Assembly: GCA_016124945.1 (NCBI GenBank)
Contig: WGMT01000009.1
Span: 54,630 to 118,629, forward strand
DNA from: a bacterium
GTDB lineage: Bacteria; Chloroflexota; Anaerolineae; Caldilineales; Caldilineaceae
DNA length: 64,000 nucleotides
Direction: 5' to 3'
The translations under genes and the position numbers were made by a program. Below the pieces are notes generated by a model. The model did not search any database, was not told the DNA's origin, and was given only the letters and a program-made list of their open reading frames with translations. Positions within the stretch are counted from its first letter, which is position 1; every line of letters starts with the position of its first letter. This document shows, piece by piece, positions 61,207 through 64,000 of the stretch.

Positions 61207-61893
61207 ATGACGATTGAGAAGTTGGCGCGCGTGGAGTCGTCTACGCTCAAAGAAAACGTGTGTACCATCCTACGCCGATCGATTATCGACGGCACGTTGA
61301 CCGGCGGTATGGAGATCAACCAGGCGCAGATTGCTGAACAGCTCGGCGTGAGCCGCGGTCCTTTGCGCGAGGCGCTGGGCCAGTTGGAATTTGAAGGATT
61401 GGTGGAAAGTACGCCGTACAAAGGTGTAGTGGTGACGGCATTGACCCGCGAATCAGTGGAAGATCTGTACAGCGTGCGTGCCGTGCTCGAGAATCTGGCC
61501 ATCCGCCGTGCTGTGGACTACGCCACCGTCGAAGAGCTGGCAACGCTCGACAGAATCGTCGATGAAATGCGTATCGCCGCCCTGGCCGGGGACCGCGAAA
61601 AGCTCGGCCTGCTCGACATTGGCTTCCACGAGCAGATTGTGAGCATGGCGCGCAACACACTGCTCAAGAAACTGTGGAAACTCCTGGCCGTCAGCCTGCA
61701 ACGCTGTCTTTATGCCCGCCACAGTCGTTACGAATCACTGGAACATGTGGTCGGTAGCCACCCTGCCATCGTCGCCGCCATCACTGTTCGCGACAAAGAA
61801 GAGTCTTCGCGCATCCTGCGCATTCACATGGCGGAATGGGCGGAGCAGATTTTGGCGGAGTATCCGGTGGTGTTGGTGGAAGAGGTGCTGTGA
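61207..61893 (+). CDS. GntR-family transcriptional regulator (FadR/FCD type)
   Basis: ATG 61207 follows GGAGG by about eight bases, giving 228 residues. The winged-helix DNA-binding domain is at residues 10-75 (IIDGTLTGGMEINQAQIAEQLGVSRGPLREALGQLEFEGLVES). The C-terminal FCD domain is all-helical (LYSVRAVLENLAIRRAV, FHEQIVSMARN, HPAIVAAITVRD, ILRIHMAEWAEQIL), with histidines that bind metal or ligand in this class. Such proteins repress catabolic operons until a carboxylate or amino-acid-like inducer binds. Its location between hyuA and hyuB indicates local control of this locus, including perhaps the divergent promoter region. Confidence 0.92.
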   Translation: MTIEKLARVESSTLKENVCTILRRSIIDGTLTGGMEINQAQIAEQLGVSRGPLREALGQLEFEGLVESTPYKGVVVTALTRESVEDLYSVRAVLENLAIRRAVDYATVEELATLDRIVDEMRIAALAGDREKLGLLDIGFHEQIVSMARNTLLKKLWKLLAVSLQRCLYARHSRYESLEHVVGSHPAIVAAITVRDKEESSRILRIHMAEWAEQILAEYPVVLVEEVL

Positions 61894-61950
61894 AAGAAGA
61901 ATGATGAATGGGGCGGGCAGATCTCGCCTCAAGTGTCAACGAACTGTAGA

Positions 61951-62083
61951 GAAGAATAATGAATGAAGATTGGGTAGTGCGAGTCTCTCCAGCACTGGAT
62001 CGCAGTCCGTAAACATCATCGACAGATTGACATCGAACAGCGATGAAAGAGACTCTACCCAATCTTCATTCTTCATTCATCAC
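61951..62083. repeat. Array palindrome between gntR and hyuB 2
   Basis: GAATAAT/GAATGAA/GATTGGG units followed by GAGTCTCT (61951-61987) are mirrored at 62047-62083. A further short array (AAGAATGATGAATGGGG, about 61896-61913) follows the regulator's TGA stop. The inverted array ends about 17 bases before the HyuB start. Confidence 0.8.
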
Positions 62084-62100
62084 TTTTCAAAGGATCTCCC

Positions 62101-63729
62101 ATGATCGACCCAATTTCTCTCGAAATCCAATGGCAGCGTCTCATCAGCATCATGGACGAGGTGGACAACGCCACTGTGCGCACGTCCTTTTCGACGATTG
62201 TGGGCGACAGCCGCGACTTTGCCTGTATTCTGGTAGACCAGGACGGCTCGTCGTTGTGCCAATCGAGCTTCAGCCCGCCCAACTTTTGTGTGGTGCTGCC
62301 GAGGACTGCCAAGGTGGTGCTCTCGAAGTACCCTGTGGAGACGCTGCAAGAGGGCGACGTCCTCTGCACCAACGATCCGTGGATCGGCACCGGTCACCTG
62401 CCCGATTATGTGGTGCTCACGCCGGTCTTCCACAAAGGCAAGATGGTGGCCTTCATGGGGACGGTGGCGCATCTGGCCGACGTGGGCGGTCACCGCGGGG
62501 ACATCGAAGCGTATGATGTCTTCACCGAGGGGATCAACATCCCGCCGTGTAAGCTTTACGAGGCGGGCAAAGAGAACGAACTCGTCTTCCAGGTGATCGG
62601 CAGCAACTGCCGCGTCCCCGAAATGGTGCTGGGTGACCTGCGCGCCATCGTCGGCACACACCAGATCGGCGCACGCCGTCTGCGCGAATTCCTGGCAGAC
62701 TACGACATGGATGACATGGTGGCGCTCTCCGACGAGATCCACGACCGCTCTGAGCGGCTCATGCGCGAACGCATCGCCGCCCTCCCCGACGGCACCTACG
62801 AATTTGGGCTGGACATCGACGGCTATATCGAGATTGTGCACCTGCACGCCAAAGTCGAGATTCGGGGATCGGACATTTACGTCGACTACAGCGGCACGTC
62901 ACCGCAGACGCGGCTGGGCGCGATCAACTGTGTCTACAACACCACCTTTGCCTCCACGATTTATCCCTTCAAGTGTTCGCTGGTGCCGCAGGTGCCGAAT
63001 AACGAAGGTCTGTTCCGCCCGATCCACGTCACTGCGCCCAAGGGCTGTATCCTCAACTGCGAATTTCCGTACCCGGTGCAGGCCCGCGCCAAGGTGACGA
63101 ACAACATCAACCAGGTCCTCTTTGGGGCGGTGTGGCCGATTTTGGGTGAATACGCGCAGGCGGGCAGTGGCTCGATTTGGCCTTTTAGCGTCAGCGGGCA
63201 GGTGGAAGGCTACGGGCGCTTTTCCGTCCACATTTTGCCCCACGGCGGGCGCGGCTCCATGCGCGACATGGACGGGCTGATCCCCATCGCTTTCCCCCAC
63301 AACAGCGCGGTGACGGCGACGGAGATTATGGAAATTCAAGCACCGCTGCTCATGATGTGCAAAGAACTCCTGCCCGACTCCGCTGGCGCAGGACGCCGAC
63401 GCGGCGGCGTGAGCCAGATGATCAAATTTACCAATATCGGTAAAGAACCGATCACAGCCCGCATCCGCCCCGACAAAATGTTCTGCGAACCGCCCGGCCT
63501 CAACGGCGGCAAGCCCGGCAAAGTGGGCCGCGTGCGTATGAACGGCGAAGTCATCACCCGCTTCCCGCCCCTGGAATTCAAACCCGGCGACGTCATCGAA
63601 CTCACGATGCCCGGCGGCGGCGGCTTCGGTCCTGTGGCCGAGCGGGAGACAGCGTTGATCCAGCAGGATCTGGATCTGGGGTACATCACGCTGGAGGGGG
63701 CGAAAAACGACTACGGGTTGGAGATGTGA
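62101..63729 (+). CDS. Hydantoinase B/oxoprolinase-family subunit (HyuB-like) 2
   Basis: AAAGGATC lies upstream of ATG 62101. The 542-residue protein is a full-length paralogue of the gene at 53278 with the same motifs (RDFACILVDQDGSSL, GDVLCTNDPWIGTGHLPD, GDIEAYDVFTEGINIPP, VLGDLRAIVGTHQIGARRL, YVDYSGTSPQ, PGGGGFGPVAE). It ends the plus-strand hyuA-hyuA-gntR-hyuB run. HyuA and HyuB subunits normally form one complex, and the two sets may assemble in fixed or mixed pairs. The stop codon TGA is followed directly by a GATTGG-type array. Confidence 0.9.
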   Translation: MIDPISLEIQWQRLISIMDEVDNATVRTSFSTIVGDSRDFACILVDQDGSSLCQSSFSPPNFCVVLPRTAKVVLSKYPVETLQEGDVLCTNDPWIGTGHLPDYVVLTPVFHKGKMVAFMGTVAHLADVGGHRGDIEAYDVFTEGINIPPCKLYEAGKENELVFQVIGSNCRVPEMVLGDLRAIVGTHQIGARRLREFLADYDMDDMVALSDEIHDRSERLMRERIAALPDGTYEFGLDIDGYIEIVHLHAKVEIRGSDIYVDYSGTSPQTRLGAINCVYNTTFASTIYPFKCSLVPQVPNNEGLFRPIHVTAPKGCILNCEFPYPVQARAKVTNNINQVLFGAVWPILGEYAQAGSGSIWPFSVSGQVEGYGRFSVHILPHGGRGSMRDMDGLIPIAFPHNSAVTATEIMEIQAPLLMMCKELLPDSAGAGRRRGGVSQMIKFTNIGKEPITARIRPDKMFCEPPGLNGGKPGKVGRVRMNGEVITRFPPLEFKPGDVIELTMPGGGGFGPVAERETALIQQDLDLGYITLEGAKNDYGLEM

Positions 63730-63764
63730 GATTGGATTAGGGATTGGAGTGAGGCGTTGGTTGC
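63727..63764. repeat. GATTGG-type array at the hyuB 2 stop codon
   Basis: GATTGGATTAGGGATTGG follows the TGA stop (63727-63729) without a gap. No partner is visible before the window ends. Confidence 0.65.
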
Positions 63765-63808
63765 TTGATTGGGACGCGATCTTGTTGCGTAGATCAACCC
63801 CCCTCTAA

Positions 63809-63837
63809 CTCCCCCCGCAGAAAAGAAGCGGGGGGAG
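63809..63837. repeat. 10-bp C-rich/G-rich hairpin
   Basis: CTCCCCCCGC (63809-63818) pairs perfectly with GCGGGGGGAG (63828-63837) around a 9-base A-rich loop. It may end transcription of the hyu operon but lacks a T tract. Confidence 0.55.
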
Positions 63838-64000
63838 GACTGTTGACGCAAACGCAACGTTGGTCGCGTTGTGAGGATGTCCAATGCAGAACTAATACAT
63901 CCACACGTCAACGGCTCCCTCCCCGCCAAAATAGACTCAACGAAACCGCATGCTCGACGATTGCGGGGAGGGTTGGGGAGGACTGTTGACGCAAACGCAA
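63832..64000. repeat. 26-bp direct repeat around a 117-bp spacer, at the window edge
   Basis: GGGGAGGACTGTTGACGCAA and six more bases occur identically at 63832-63857 and 63975-64000. The second copy runs off the window. The spacer contains no reading frame. It may be the edge of a larger repeat array. Confidence 0.7.

Noticed and set aside
43547..62083. CRISPR array
   Set aside because: The repeats are 7-8 bp, degenerate and contiguous, with no spacers of regular length and no cas genes.
53278..63729. Acetone or acetophenone carboxylase locus
   Set aside because: HyuA/HyuB-like folds are shared, but no third carboxylase subunit is present. The enolase-superfamily and amidohydrolase neighbours fit amide metabolism better.

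Overview
The window looks like a contig from a Chloroflexota genome, probably of the Caldilineae/Anaerolineae type. This is an inference from gene content: very large secreted proteins built from DUF11 and SdrD-B-like repeats, secreted proteins ending in a YLP tail, a SpoVS protein in a genome with no other sporulation genes in view, LysM proteins, and a HyuA/HyuB plus enolase-superfamily catabolic locus. GC is fairly high. I saw no rRNA, tRNA, CRISPR array, transposase or phage gene.

Layout. (1) 78-14449: two large secreted repeat proteins on the minus strand. The first (78-4960) is broken by an in-frame TAA and a frame change; the second is an intact 3023-residue protein. (2) 14725-21074, minus strand: SpoVS, an exported protein with two OsmC and two YdhR-like domains, a DUF333 lipoprotein, a thiamine-diphosphate enzyme and a zinc alcohol dehydrogenase. 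(3) 21235-27844, plus strand: an ANKH-like MOP-superfamily transporter, an MFS exporter translationally coupled to a lactonase-fold protein, a four-LysM exported protein and an ECF sigma factor. (4) 27888-31888, minus strand: GNAT acetyltransferase coupled to a class V aminotransferase, and two coupled metallophosphoesterases. (5) 32223-34464, plus strand: SRAP (YedK/HMCES) protein and an unrecognised membrane-anchored protein. (6) 34557-38849, minus strand: two paralogous exported proteins with calcium-binding thrombospondin-type-3 repeats. (7) 39167-63729: a catabolic locus. Eleven minus-strand genes encode two enolase-superfamily enzymes, HyuB, a dipeptide-type ABC binding protein with two permeases, two S9 peptidases, an aspartoacylase-like protein and two amidohydrolases. 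Divergent plus-strand genes encode two HyuA, a GntR regulator and a second HyuB. The simplest reading is uptake and stepwise hydrolysis of an amide or cyclic-amide (hydantoin/lactam-like or peptide-derived) substrate, controlled by the GntR protein. The substrate cannot be read from the sequence.

The most unusual feature is in the DNA between genes. Most intergenic gaps in 39-64 kb, and several elsewhere, are long imperfect palindromes. Each arm is a degenerate array of 7- or 8-bp units (GATTGGT, GAATGAA, GATTTGC, GATTAAGC and others). One arm starts at or within a few bases of a stop codon and its inverted partner lies just before the next gene's ribosome binding site. Different gaps use different unit sequences but the same architecture. 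Related arrays sit in frame inside three coding sequences (the ThDP enzyme and, at different positions, both S9 peptidases), and some supply the stop codon or last residues of a gene. Classical hairpin elements are also present: a 194-bp four-hairpin element at 40741-40934, AGTGCCTGGCACT hairpins, and many intrinsic terminators.
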